Source: Massilia sp. ZL223
GTDB lineage: Bacteria > Pseudomonadota > Gammaproteobacteria > Burkholderiales > Burkholderiaceae_D
Length of the DNA stretch: 64,000 nucleotides
Assembly: GCF_018119395.1 (NCBI RefSeq)
Contig: NZ_JAGPWD010000001.1
Span: forward strand, 269,796 to 333,795
Direction: 5' to 3'
The notes beneath the pieces were generated by a model. It had not been told where the DNA came from and searched no databases. It worked only from the letters and a program-made list of their open reading frames with translations. Shown in pieces: positions 1 through 10,436 of the stretch (position 1 is the stretch's first letter; each line of letters opens with the position of its first letter). The position numbers and the translations under genes were made by a program.

Positions 1-1
1 C

Positions 2-397
2 GCCGGAATCGTCCACGAAGTGGGCGGTTTCTACCTGTTGTCGCGTGCGGAAAGCTATCCCGGCCTGCTGGACGGCGGCGCGGACGAGTGGATCGAACAC
101 GGCGAAGTGGCCATCGGCCGCGGCGTGCTGCTCAAGCTCGGCGTACCGGTGGCCGTGATGGGCGCCATCGAAGCGCTGTGGAACGGCATGCGCGCCCTGC
201 CGCCCGAGACCCTCGGCGATACCCTGCTGCTGGCCAAGGACCTGACGCCCGTGGCCTCTCCCCTGCTCGAACGCCCCGGCGCCACCACGCCCGAGAGCGC
301 GGCCACCATCGATTTCACCATCGGCGCCGGCACCCTGGCCCAAGTGCTCGAGGAGTCGGCCGAGGAAGTGCAGAGCCTGACCGCCGCGCTGATGTAA
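2..397 (+). CDS. HDOD domain protein, C-terminal part (5' truncated by window edge)
   Basis: Open frame from the window edge to a TAA, about 131 residues. The segment HEVGGFYLLSRA, the acidic stretch before EHGEVAIGRGVLLKLGVP and the helical tail match the C-terminal half of HDOD domains. These are catalytically inactive HD-related modules of bacterial signalling proteins. The HEVG here sits where true HD hydrolases have HDxG. The N-terminus and any partner domain lie outside the window, so its specific signalling role cannot be stated. It runs convergently into the small RNA genes that follow. Confidence 0.7.
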   Translation, partial: AGIVHEVGGFYLLSRAESYPGLLDGGADEWIEHGEVAIGRGVLLKLGVPVAVMGAIEALWNGMRALPPETLGDTLLLAKDLTPVASPLLERPGATTPESAATIDFTIGAGTLAQVLEESAEEVQSLTAALM

Positions 398-402
398 GCA
401 GC

Positions 403-463
403 AAAAAAAATGCCCGCTTAAAAAGCGGGCAAAGTCCAAAACTAGGGATGTCCTGAAAGAGAC
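403..463 (-). ncRNA. Tandem small RNA, copy 1 (~61 nt)
   Basis: Read on the minus strand, an invariant 30-nt 5' segment (434-463) runs into a GC-rich hairpin (arms 412-418 and 424-430) and a T8 run, a standard Rho-independent terminator. The 30 nt are identical in copies 2 and 3, while the terminator stems differ. The 5' part is mostly unpaired and holds CAUCCCU, complementary to a Shine-Dalgarno/start-codon stretch, plus two GGA triplets. The start is inferred from a -10 hexamer six bases upstream. I recognise no named RNA family. Confidence 0.7.
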
Positions 464-469
464 AGGTCC

Positions 470-512
470 ACTTTACGGGTTCGACAGCCTTCGTTCCGTG
501 CGCTGCTTCACA
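470..512 (-). promoter_or_regulatory. Promoter of small RNA copy 1
   Basis: On the minus strand there is a -10-like TAAAGT (470-475) and a conserved TGTG-N8-CACG box (497-512). The box centre lies 41.5 bp upstream of the inferred start at 463, the classic position for a class II CRP/FNR-family activator. No good -35 hexamer is visible, which fits activator dependence. Spacing is identical in the other two copies. Confidence 0.55.
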
Positions 513-549
513 TTGCGTATGTTTCTTCTACCTTCTGCGCAATCAGGCG

Positions 550-613
550 AAAAAAAACCCGCTCCGAGGAGGGAGCGGGTGAAGTCCAAAACTAGGGATG
601 TCCTGAAAGAGAC
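550..613 (-). ncRNA. Tandem small RNA, copy 2 (~64 nt)
   Basis: Same 30-nt 5' segment as copies 1 and 3 (584-613), followed on the minus strand by a different hairpin (arms 557-565 and 572-580) and a run of Ts. Conservation of the 5' segment but not the terminator stem sequence indicates that the single-stranded 5' region is the functional part. It is 150 bp from copy 1 and 231 bp from copy 3. Confidence 0.7.
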
Positions 614-619
614 AAGTTC

Positions 620-662
620 AGTATAGGTCGCCCTTGGGGAATGCTCCGTGCGGTGTTTCACA
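620..662 (-). promoter_or_regulatory. Promoter of small RNA copy 2
   Basis: The -10 hexamer TATACT (620-625) is the best of the three. The upstream TGTG-N8-CACG box (647-662) is again centred 41.5 bp from the inferred start at 613. The 16-20 bp between box and -10 are not conserved among copies, so box and -10 are being kept independently. Confidence 0.55.
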
Positions 663-782
663 CTGCGGAATTATTTTTCATCCTTCTCAATGCTCTTCTA
701 CGGGCAACAGCAGTCAAATAGTTGTCTTCAAACTGAACGAATATATCGGAGACGCGTTCGGCCAATAGTCGAGGCGCCGGAC

Positions 783-844
783 AAAAAAATGCCCGCTCTT
801 GCGGAGCGGGCAAAGTCCAAAACTAGGGATGTCCTGAAAGAGAC
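783..844 (-). ncRNA. Tandem small RNA, copy 3 (~62 nt)
   Basis: Third copy of the invariant 30-nt 5' segment (815-844), ending on the minus strand in hairpin GCCCGCT/AGCGGGC and a T7 run. Structure and promoter spacing match copies 1 and 2. It is the first copy met on the minus strand after the secF terminator. Confidence 0.7.
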
Positions 845-850
845 GAGTCC

Positions 851-893
851 ACTATAAGTTTGGGCTAGCAAGGGATCTGTGCGCTGTCGCACA
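851..893 (-). promoter_or_regulatory. Promoter of small RNA copy 3
   Basis: The -10 hexamer is TATAGT (851-856). The upstream box is a perfect dyad, TGTGCG-ACAG-CGCACA (878-893), centred 41.5 bp from the inferred start at 844. It is the clearest of the three activator-like sites and suggests a CRP/FNR-superfamily regulator. Confidence 0.55.
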
Positions 894-932
894 CAAATCC
901 CCAGGTTCTCATCCATACCAGGATGGATCAAT

Positions 933-967
933 AAAAATGCCGCCGCAGCGAAGCTGGGCGGCATTTT
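933..967. terminator. Rho-independent terminator after secF (bidirectional form)
   Basis: Inverted repeat AATGCCGCC ... GGCGGCATT flanked by an A-run on the left and a T-run on the right, just downstream of secF. It can end secF transcription on the minus strand and separates it from the small RNA cluster. Confidence 0.75.
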
Positions 968-985
968 CTATAGGAAAGTTCGGAA

Positions 986-2008
986 TCAGACCACGGCGCC
1001 GTCGGTCTCGTCCTTTTCCTTGACCGGCTTGATCAGGTCTTCGCGCTTCACGCCCAGCCACATGGCGATCGCCGCGGCCACGAACACCGACGAATAGATA
1101 CCGAAGCAGATGCCGATGGTCAGCGCGATGGCGAAGTAGTGCAGCGCATGGCCGCCGAAGAACAGCATCGACAGCACCATCATCTGGGTCGAACCGTGGG
1201 TGATGATGGTACGCGAGATGGTGCTGGTGATCGCATGGTCGATCACCTGGGTCACCGTCATCTTGCGCTGCTTGCGGAACATCTCGCGGATACGGTCGAA
1301 GATCACGACCGATTCGTTGACCGAGTAGCCCAGCACCGCCAGGATCGCCGCCAGCACCGTGAGCGAGAACTCCCACTGGAAGAAGGCGAAGAAGCCCAGG
1401 ATGATGACCACGTCGTGCAGGTTCGCGAGGATGGCCGCGACCGCGAACTTCCACTCGAAGCGGATCGCGAGGTAGGCGACCACGCCGAACACCACCATCA
1501 GCAGCGCGTTCAGGCCGTTCTGCGCCAGCTCGTCGCCGACCTGCGGACCGACGAATTCCACGCGCTGCAGGCTGACCAGTTCCTTGCCGGCCGCATCCAC
1601 GCAGCTGGTGCGGCTGACCTGCTCGCCCTTGGCGCTGGTGGTCTGGAACTGCTTCGGCGTACCCTGCTCGGAGGCGCAGACCGCGTTGAACACCTTGGCC
1701 GAGGTGCCGGCCGCCGGCGCGCCCTGCACGATCGGCAGGCGCAGCATGATGTCCTGGGCGGTGCCGAAGCTCTGCACTTCAGGCGCTTCGTAGCCGATGC
1801 CGCGCAGCGTAGTGCGGATCTTCTCCTGGTCGGCCGCGTGCGGGTAACGCAGCTCCATCACGGTGCCGCCGGTGAACTCCACCGAGTAATGCAGCCCCTT
1901 GGTCGCCAGGAAGAACACCGCCGCCAGGAAGGTCAGCGCCGAGATCACGTTGAGGATCAGGGCGTGACGCATGAACGGGATGTCCCGTTTGATCTTGAAA
2001 AATTCCAT
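986..2008 (-). CDS. secF: Protein translocase subunit SecF
   Basis: 340 residues, slightly longer than the usual ~310-320. With SecD it forms the accessory membrane complex that uses proton motive force to assist SecYEG export from the periplasmic side. One N-terminal membrane segment (about 14-35) is followed by a periplasmic domain opening with the SecF motif VEFTGGTVMELRYP, then five clustered membrane segments with the GYSVNESVVIFDRIRE signature. The periplasmic domain carries two cysteines (CASEQ, SCVDA), perhaps a disulfide. The start lies 2 bp after the secD stop, with AGGA upstream, so the two are co-translated. Confidence 0.97.
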   Translation of the reverse strand: MEFFKIKRDIPFMRHALILNVISALTFLAAVFFLATKGLHYSVEFTGGTVMELRYPHAADQEKIRTTLRGIGYEAPEVQSFGTAQDIMLRLPIVQGAPAAGTSAKVFNAVCASEQGTPKQFQTTSAKGEQVSRTSCVDAAGKELVSLQRVEFVGPQVGDELAQNGLNALLMVVFGVVAYLAIRFEWKFAVAAILANLHDVVIILGFFAFFQWEFSLTVLAAILAVLGYSVNESVVIFDRIREMFRKQRKMTVTQVIDHAITSTISRTIITHGSTQMMVLSMLFFGGHALHYFAIALTIGICFGIYSSVFVAAAIAMWLGVKREDLIKPVKEKDETDGAVV

Positions 2009-2010
2009 CG

Positions 2011-3900
2011 TTAATCCTGAGTAGCTTGTTTCTTGTTAGGCGAGGCCAGGCCTTCCGCCCACACGGTGCCGATCGACATCTTGGTCAGCTTCTTCTTGCG
2101 GCCGTACCAGGCGTTGACGAAGCCGCGCGCCACGAACACCGCCGAGAACATCGAGGTCAGGATGCCCAGGCAGTGCACCACGGCGAAGCCGCGCACCGCG
2201 CCCGAACCGAACACCAGCAGCGCCAGGCCCACGATCAGGGTGGTGACGTTGGAGTCGAAGATCGTGTCCCAGGCGTGCTTGAAGCCGGCCGAGATCGCCG
2301 CCTGCGGCGGCTGGCCCGCGCGCAGTTCCTCGCGGATGCGCTCGTTGATCAGCACGTTCGCGTCGATCGCCATACCGAGCGCCAGCGCGATCGCGGCGAT
2401 ACCCGGCAGGGTCAGGGTGATCTGCATCATCGACAGGATCGCCAGCAGGAACAGCACGTTGGCCGCCAGCGCCAGCGCGCTGAAGAAGCCGACCAGGTGG
2501 TAGTAGAGGATCATGAAGATCGCGATCGCCACGAAGCCCCAGACGGTCGAGTGCAGGCCGCGCTCGATGTTCTCGGCGCCCAGCTGCGGGCCGATCACGC
2601 GTTCCTCGATGAATTCCATCGGGGCCGACAGGGCGCCCGAGCGCAGCAGCAGCGCCAGCTCGTTCGCGTCTTCCGAAGTGCCCATGTTGGTGATCTGGAA
2701 GGTCGAACCCAGTTCGCTCTGGATGGTCGGGGCCGACAGCACGCTGTACTTGCCCTTTTCCTTCAGCAGGATGGCCATGCGCTTGCCGACGTTGTCGCGG
2801 GTCGCCTGGCGGATGATGCGGCCGCCGTCGCCGTTCAGGTCGAGCGACACGGCCGGCTGCTGGTTCTGGTCGAAGCTGGCGACGGCGCTGGAGATGTAGT
2901 CGCCGGTCAGGATCACGTCTTTCGAGACGACGATCGGGGCGCCGCGGCCTTCGGTGAACAGTTCCGAGTTCAGGGGGATGGCGGCCGACAGTTCGGTGCC
3001 CGGGGTCACGCTGGAGTCGACCATGCGCAGCTCGAGGGTGGCGGTGCGGCCGATGATGTCCTTGGCGCGCGCCACGTCCTGCACGCCCGGCAGCTGGACC
3101 ACGATGCGGTCGGCGCCCTGCTGCTGGATGATCGGTTCGGTGGTGCCCAGTTCATTGATGCGCTTGGACAGGGTGACGATGTTCTGCTTCACGCCCTCTT
3201 CCACGGTGCGCTTGAGCGCTTCCGGCTTGAGCGTGACGACCAGCTTGAGGTCGGCGCCGTCGGCGGCCTCGGCCAGGGTCAGGTCGGTCTGCTTGGCCAG
3301 GACGTTGCGCGCGGCGACGCGGGTTTCGGCGTCGCGGAAACGCACTTCGATGTTATTGCCCACGCGTTCGATGCCGGCGTGGCGCACGTTGTTGTCGCGC
3401 AGCTGGCTGCGTACGCTGGCCTGGATGCCCTTGACCTTGGTGTCGAGCACGGCGCGGGTATCGACCTGCAGCAGGAAGTGCACGCCGCCGCGCAGGTCCA
3501 GGCCCAGGTTCATCGGCAGCGCGTTGATCTTCTGCATCCAGGCCGGGGTGTTCTTCACCAGGTTGACGGTGACGATGTAATCGGGGTTGGCCGGATCGCG
3601 GTTCAGGTCGCGTTCGAGCGCGAGCTTGGCGCGGAACTGCTCGTCGGTGCCGGCGAAGCGCGCGCGCACCGAGGTGCTGTGGCCGCTGCCTTCGAGGCTG
3701 GTGGCGGTGGTGGGAATGCCGGCGCGCTTGAGCGCATCCTCGACCAGGGTGGTGGTGGCGCTGGTGACGTTGATGGTCGACCGGCCCGACGTCACCTGCA
3801 ACGCCGGCGATTCGCCGAAGTAGTTAGGCGCCGTGTACAGCGCGCCGAGCAGCAGCGCGATGGCGATCAGTAAGTATTTCCAGACGGGATAGCGGTTCAT
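2011..3900 (-). CDS. secD: Protein translocase subunit SecD
   Basis: 629 residues, normal for proteobacterial SecD. N-terminal membrane anchor (about 8-25), large periplasmic P1 domain beginning with the conserved DLRGGVHFLLQVD, and a C-terminal six-helix RND-like bundle with LGMAIDANVLINERIREE, the motif that carries the proton-relay aspartate. Partner of SecF and YajC in the Sec translocon; it pulls preproteins into the periplasm. Second gene of the yajC-secD-secF unit, 51 bp after yajC. Confidence 0.98.
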   Translation of the reverse strand: MNRYPVWKYLLIAIALLLGALYTAPNYFGESPALQVTSGRSTINVTSATTTLVEDALKRAGIPTTATSLEGSGHSTSVRARFAGTDEQFRAKLALERDLNRDPANPDYIVTVNLVKNTPAWMQKINALPMNLGLDLRGGVHFLLQVDTRAVLDTKVKGIQASVRSQLRDNNVRHAGIERVGNNIEVRFRDAETRVAARNVLAKQTDLTLAEAADGADLKLVVTLKPEALKRTVEEGVKQNIVTLSKRINELGTTEPIIQQQGADRIVVQLPGVQDVARAKDIIGRTATLELRMVDSSVTPGTELSAAIPLNSELFTEGRGAPIVVSKDVILTGDYISSAVASFDQNQQPAVSLDLNGDGGRIIRQATRDNVGKRMAILLKEKGKYSVLSAPTIQSELGSTFQITNMGTSEDANELALLLRSGALSAPMEFIEERVIGPQLGAENIERGLHSTVWGFVAIAIFMILYYHLVGFFSALALAANVLFLLAILSMMQITLTLPGIAAIALALGMAIDANVLINERIREELRAGQPPQAAISAGFKHAWDTIFDSNVTTLIVGLALLVFGSGAVRGFAVVHCLGILTSMFSAVFVARGFVNAWYGRKKKLTKMSIGTVWAEGLASPNKKQATQD

Positions 3901-3951
3901 AGTGTTCCGGCATTCATGTTGAGCAGTGCGGCGCGGGGCCGCACGGCTGGC

Positions 3952-4284
3952 TTACAGGGCTTTCAGGGTGCCTTTCGGCAGCAGGGTGGTTACTGCGTTC
4001 TTCTGCACCATGATCTCGGTGCCGGCTGCCACTTCGATCGCCACGTAGGTGTCGGTGACCTTGTTGACGCGGCCCACGATGCCGCCAGCGGTCACGACTT
4101 CGTCGCCCTTGGTCAGCGCGTCCATCATCGCCTTGAGTTCGCGCTGGCGCTTCTGCTGAGGACGGATCATGAGGAAGTACATGACCACGAACATCAGGAT
4201 CAGCGGCAGGAAGGTAGTCAGGCTGCCCATCAGGCCAGGGTCGGCTGCGGTGGCAGTTTGCGCGTACGCGTTGGAAATGAACAC
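3952..4284 (-). CDS. yajC: Sec translocon accessory protein YajC
   Basis: 110 residues from the chosen GTG start. A longer frame reaches upstream, but GGAG sits 5 bases before this GTG and the product then begins (M)FISNAYAQ, matching family N-termini. One membrane segment (about 20-42) is followed by the YajC hallmark MIRPQQKRQRE and the small basic cytoplasmic domain with KGDEVVTAGGIVGRV. It binds SecD/SecF. First gene of the operon. Confidence 0.95.
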   Translation of the reverse strand: MFISNAYAQTATAADPGLMGSLTTFLPLILMFVVMYFLMIRPQQKRQRELKAMMDALTKGDEVVTAGGIVGRVNKVTDTYVAIEVAAGTEIMVQKNAVTTLLPKGTLKAL

Positions 4285-4477
4285 AAGAACTCCGATTGTG
4301 AAGTTAAAAAAATAAGCGGTGTATTCTAGCACCGGCTTACTGGCGCGGGCCAATCTGGAGGTATGTAGGACTTGCAAAAAAGAATTGCAAGTGTTGATGG
4401 AAAATTAATTTCTGGGTGCCGCGTAAACACATTTGACCGAAGTCGCCGCCCCTTTCTCCTCCCAGTACGTATAAAAA

Positions 4478-4583
4478 CGTCATCCCGGCGAAGGCCGGGA
4501 TCCAAGTTTGTTCGCTTACCCACTGCGCTTGAGCTCAGTGGTTTGCTGGGGACTTGGATCCCGGCCTGCGCCGGGATGACGGT
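4478..4583. repeat. REP/BIME-like inverted repeat, copy 1
   Basis: Two ~30-bp arms in inverted orientation (about 4479-4508 and 4552-4581), each built around CCCGGCGAAGGCCGGGATCC, enclose ~43 bp of unrelated DNA. Related arms occur at 40564-40670, 44630-44663 and 63827-63936. It lies between yajC and tgt and could also form an RNA hairpin downstream of tgt. Confidence 0.8.
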
Positions 4584-4624
4584 TTTGCGGCTAGGTGAGG
4601 AGAGTAAGGGTGGCGGCCTGCCTC

Positions 4625-6865
<2,241 letters not shown>

Positions 6866-6900
6866 CTATTTTACGCCAGCGAACGCCAATTTGCCGCAAT

Positions 6901-8961
6901 ATGCCCGCTTCCAAGACCCCTTCCGCCCCGAAAACGACAGAAAGCAAGCTAGCCCGGCTGGGGCTGCGCACCGATATGGACCTGGTGCTGCACCTGCCGA
7001 TGCGCTACGAGGACGAGACGAAGATCGTCACGATCCGCGAAGCCTGCATGCGCGGCCTGCAAACCTGGCAGGTCGAAGGGATTGTGATCAAAAATGAAAT
7101 TACCTACAAGCCGCGCCGCCAGCTGCTGGTGACGATCCAGGACGACTCGGGCGACCTGATGCTGCGCTTCATGAATTTCTACGGCAGCCAGGTCAAGCAA
7201 TTGTCCGAAGGCGTGAGGGTGCGGGCGCGTGGCGAACTCAAGCACGGTTTCTTCGGCGCCGAAATGGTGCACCCGACGTACAAGGTCGTCAACGAAGGCG
7301 CGCCCCTGCCGACTTCCCTCACCCCGGTCTATCCCTCGGGCGAGGGCCTGTCGCAGACCATCCTGCGGCGCGCCATCGCCGACGCCATGCGCCGCATCGA
7401 CTGGACCGACACCGTTCCGGAAGCGATCCGCGCGCGCATGCGCCTGATGGACTTCGCGCCAGCGGTCAAGCTGCTGCACTACCCGCCCAAGGACGTCGAC
7501 GAACACGCCCTGATCGAACGCTCGCACCCGGCCTGGGAGCGCATGAAGTTCGACGAGCTGCTGGCCCAGCAGCTGTCCCTGAAGCGTGCGCAGCAGGCGC
7601 GGCGCGAGAAAGGCGCGCCCCACCTGCGCGCGGTGGGCGCCCTGTCGGAAGCCTTTTTGCAGGCCCTGCCCTTCAAGCTGACCAACGCCCAGCAGCGCGT
7701 GGTCAAGGAAATCCGCGCCGACCTGCGCGAAGGCTATCCTATGCAGCGCCTGCTGCAGGGCGATGTCGGGAGCGGCAAGACCGTGGTGTCGGCGCTGGCG
7801 GCGGCACAGGCCATCGACAGCGGCTACCAGGCGGCGCTGATGGCGCCGACCGAGATCCTGGCCGAACAGCACTTCCGCAAGATCGCCTCGTGGATGGAGC
7901 CGCTGGGGGTGAAGGTCGCGTGGCTGACCGGCAGCCTGAAGAAAAAGGAAAAGACGGCCGCCAACGAGCTGATCGAATCGGGCGAGGCGCAGCTGGTCAT
8001 CGGCACCCACGCGCTGATCCAGGACACGGTGCAGTTCGCGAAACTGGGCCTGGTGATCGTCGACGAGCAGCACCGCTTCGGCGTCGGCCAGCGCCTCACC
8101 CTGCGCAACAAGGGCAGCGACGGCCTGGTGCCGCACCAGCTCATGATGTCGGCCACGCCGATCCCGCGCACCCTGGCGATGACGTATTACGCCGACCTGG
8201 AAGTGTCGGTGATCGACGAGCTGCCTCCCGGCCGCAGCCCCATCGTCACGCGCGCCATCGACCAGAACCGGCGCGACGAAGTGATCGAGCGCGTGCACGC
8301 GGCGGCGCTGGAAGGACGGCAGGTCTACTGGGTCTGCCCGCTGATCGAGGAATCCGAAGCCTTGCAGCTGCAGACCGCGACCGAGACCTACGAGACACTG
8401 GCCGAGGCCCTGCCGGATTTGCAGGTGGGCCTGGTGCATGGGCGCATGAAGCCGCTTGAGAAGCAGGTGGTGATGGATGCCTTCTCGGCCGGCGAGGTGC
8501 ACGTGCTGGTGGCGACCACCGTGATCGAGGTGGGCGTGGACGTGCCGAATGCCTCGCTGATGGTGATCGAGCATGCGGAGCGCTTCGGTCTGTCGCAGCT
8601 GCACCAGCTGCGCGGGCGTGTGGGACGGGGATCGGCGGCATCGGTGTGCCTGCTGCTGTATCAGAGCCCGCTGGGCCAGGTGGCCAAGCAGCGCCTGATG
8701 ACCATGCGCGAGACCACCGACGGCTTCGAGATCGCGCGGCGCGACCTGGAGATCCGTGGACCGGGCGAATTTTTAGGCGCGCGCCAGTCGGGCCAGGCGA
8801 TGCTGCGCTTTGCGGATCTGGAGACCGACCAGTGGCTGGTGGAGCGGGCGCGGGACGTGGCGCAGCATCTGCTGCAGCACGAGACGCCGGAGAACATGGC
8901 GATCGTGGATGCCCACCTGACGCGCTGGCTGGGTGGACGCGAGGAATTCCTGAAGGCGTAG
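6901..8961 (+). CDS. recG: ATP-dependent DNA helicase RecG
   Basis: 686 residues, close to the 693 of E. coli RecG. It remodels stalled forks and branched DNA. Order: N-terminal wedge/OB domain with LHLPMRYEDET (about 27-37), helicase domain 1 with Walker A GDVGSGKT (about 286-293) and DEQHRFG, then domain 2 with SATPIPRTLAM, TTVIEVGVDVPNASLMVIEHAERFGLSQLHQLRGRVGRG and the C-terminal arginine-rich region. The start is set at MPASKTPS because the frame upstream runs antisense through queA. Confidence 0.97.
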   Translation: MPASKTPSAPKTTESKLARLGLRTDMDLVLHLPMRYEDETKIVTIREACMRGLQTWQVEGIVIKNEITYKPRRQLLVTIQDDSGDLMLRFMNFYGSQVKQLSEGVRVRARGELKHGFFGAEMVHPTYKVVNEGAPLPTSLTPVYPSGEGLSQTILRRAIADAMRRIDWTDTVPEAIRARMRLMDFAPAVKLLHYPPKDVDEHALIERSHPAWERMKFDELLAQQLSLKRAQQARREKGAPHLRAVGALSEAFLQALPFKLTNAQQRVVKEIRADLREGYPMQRLLQGDVGSGKTVVSALAAAQAIDSGYQAALMAPTEILAEQHFRKIASWMEPLGVKVAWLTGSLKKKEKTAANELIESGEAQLVIGTHALIQDTVQFAKLGLVIVDEQHRFGVGQRLTLRNKGSDGLVPHQLMMSATPIPRTLAMTYYADLEVSVIDELPPGRSPIVTRAIDQNRRDEVIERVHAAALEGRQVYWVCPLIEESEALQLQTATETYETLAEALPDLQVGLVHGRMKPLEKQVVMDAFSAGEVHVLVATTVIEVGVDVPNASLMVIEHAERFGLSQLHQLRGRVGRGSAASVCLLLYQSPLGQVAKQRLMTMRETTDGFEIARRDLEIRGPGEFLGARQSGQAMLRFADLETDQWLVERARDVAQHLLQHETPENMAIVDAHLTRWLGGREEFLKA

Positions 8962-9017
8962 GGTTGGCGGCCCCATGGGGCGATACCGGCGCCGGTGGGA
9001 ATGTATGCGCTGGACGC

Positions 9018-9038
9018 GTGGACGGGAAACCCGTCCAC
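9018..9038. repeat. Intergenic hairpin GTGGACGGG-AAA-CCCGTCCAC
   Basis: Perfect 9-bp stem with AAA loop, between the convergent recG and VOC genes. There is no T-run, so it is not a canonical terminator. The flanking bases (GGACGC ... CCTACG) look like a dispersed intergenic element, but only one copy lies in the window. Confidence 0.5.
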
Positions 9039-9062
9039 CCTACGCCGACCTAAGCTGCAACC

Positions 9063-9431
9063 CTACGTACTGATCGCGCTGGTGAAGGTCAGCCGGTTGC
9101 CGAAAGGATCCTTGACCGACATATCGCGCGAGCCCCAGGGCATCTCCTCGACCTGCGGCCGCGCATAGCCGTAGCGCTTGCCCGCCAGCTCGGCGTGCAG
9201 CGCGTCGATGTCGCTGGTCTCGATGCGCATCGCCGCGCCCGGACAGCAGTCGCCATGATGCTCGCTCAGGTGCAGCACGAGTTCGCCGCGCGACACCTGC
9301 AGGTACAGCGGCAGGTCCGGCTCGAAGCGGTGCTCCCAGTCGACCTGGAAGCCGAGGAAATCGACATAGAACTCGCGCGCCTTGCGTTCGTCGAAGATAC
9401 GCAGGATGGGTGTAGCCTTCGTCAGCTGCAT
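9063..9431 (-). CDS. Glyoxalase/bleomycin-resistance (VOC) superfamily protein
   Basis: 122 residues, one VOC module. N-terminal TPILRIFDERKAREFYVDFLGFQVDWEHRF and C-terminal SVKDPFGNRLTF are the two beta-alpha-beta-beta-beta units of the fold. These proteins bind a metal or small molecule; many confer resistance by sequestration and others are lyases or isomerases. Nothing in the sequence fixes the ligand. Last gene of a compact minus-strand group with the oxidoreductase, DUF3025 and pyrC genes. Confidence 0.85.
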   Translation of the reverse strand: MQLTKATPILRIFDERKAREFYVDFLGFQVDWEHRFEPDLPLYLQVSRGELVLHLSEHHGDCCPGAAMRIETSDIDALHAELAGKRYGYARPQVEEMPWGSRDMSVKDPFGNRLTFTSAIST

Positions 9432-9443
9432 GCCGGCTCTCCT

Positions 9444-10436
9444 TTAACGTGCCTGGTCCGCCTTGTAGGTCAATCCGATCTGGCGGCGGATCTCGTCCAT
9501 CACGCCCATCAGCGCCAGGGTCTCTTCCATCTTCATCGACGGGCTTTCGATCAGCCCTTCGCGCCAGCAGCGCTGCGCCTCGATCACTTCATGCACGTAG
9601 CCGTTGCCGAGGTAAGGCGTGTCGATGGTGCGCGACCTGCCGTCTTCCAGGGTAACGGTCACCGTCTTCGCGCGGTGGAACATGGTGTTCATGCGCACGC
9701 TGCCCTTCTCGCCCGATACGGTCAGCTCGCAAGGCGTGCGCGCCAGGAAGGAGCAGCTGCACACCGACATGCCGCCGCCCGCATGCTTGAGCGTGAAGCC
9801 GGTCTGTACGTCCACGCCGGTCGGTCCCATCACGGCCTGGGCCTTGATCTCTTCCACTGGACCGAGCAGCGCCGCCGCAATCGACAGCGGGTAGATGCCC
9901 AGGTCGAGCAGCGCGCCGCCGCCCAGCTCGGGGTTGAACACGCGGTGCTCCGGCCCAAAGCTGGCAGTGAAGCCGAAGTCGGCCACCACCTGGCTCACCT
10001 TGCCGATCTCGCCCGATTCGACGATGCGTTTGGTCTCCAGGAAGGCCGGCAGGTAGCGCGTCCACATCGCTTCCATCATGAACAGGCGCTTCGAGCGCGC
10101 CAGGGTGACCATCTGCTCGGCTTCGCGCAGGTTCATGGCGAACGGCTTTTCGCACAGCACGCCCTTGCCGGCGCGCAGGGCCATCAGGGCGTTGTCCGCG
10201 TGCTGCGGGTGCGGGGTGCCGATATACACCAGGTCGATGCCGTCCGCCGCCGCCAGTTCCTCGTAGGAGCCGAAGGCGGCAGCGGCGCCGAACTCCCCGG
10301 CGAAGGCCTGGGCCTTGTCCAGGCTGCGCGACGCGACGGCGGCCAGCACGGCGTCCGGCACGTCCTTCAATGCGTTGGCGAAGGCCTTGGCGATCTTTCC
10401 GGTGCCGAGTATGCCCCAGCGTACTGCGTCAGCCAT
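9444..10436 (-). CDS. Gfo/Idh/MocA-family NAD(P)-dependent oxidoreductase
   Basis: 330 residues from an ATG with AAGGAG six bases upstream; a longer frame overlaps the neighbour and is rejected. N-terminal Rossmann domain with RWGILGTGKIAKAF, then VYIGTPHPQHADNALMALRAGKGVLCEKPFAMN, in which EKP holds the conserved lysine, then the alpha/beta substrate domain. The family oxidises or reduces sugars, inositols and dihydrodiols; the substrate is unknown. It starts 8 bp inside the upstream DUF3025 gene, implying translational coupling. Confidence 0.9.
   Translation of the reverse strand: MADAVRWGILGTGKIAKAFANALKDVPDAVLAAVASRSLDKAQAFAGEFGAAAAFGSYEELAAADGIDLVYIGTPHPQHADNALMALRAGKGVLCEKPFAMNLREAEQMVTLARSKRLFMMEAMWTRYLPAFLETKRIVESGEIGKVSQVVADFGFTASFGPEHRVFNPELGGGALLDLGIYPLSIAAALLGPVEEIKAQAVMGPTGVDVQTGFTLKHAGGGMSVCSCSFLARTPCELTVSGEKGSVRMNTMFHRAKTVTVTLEDGRSRTIDTPYLGNGYVHEVIEAQRCWREGLIESPSMKMEETLALMGVMDEIRRQIGLTYKADQAR

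Noticed and set aside
434..844. Three identical 30-nt repeats resembling a CRISPR array
   Set aside because: Starts are 150 and 231 bp apart, the spacers are far too long and unequal, and each repeat is joined to its own terminator and promoter. Small RNA genes explain them.
2026..3873. 615-codon frame antisense to secD
   Set aside because: Composition is dominated by Arg, Gln, His, Asp and Ala with no family resemblance; it is the shadow of a high-GC gene. The same applies to long frames opposite queA, recG, both symporters, eptA and the fadD genes.
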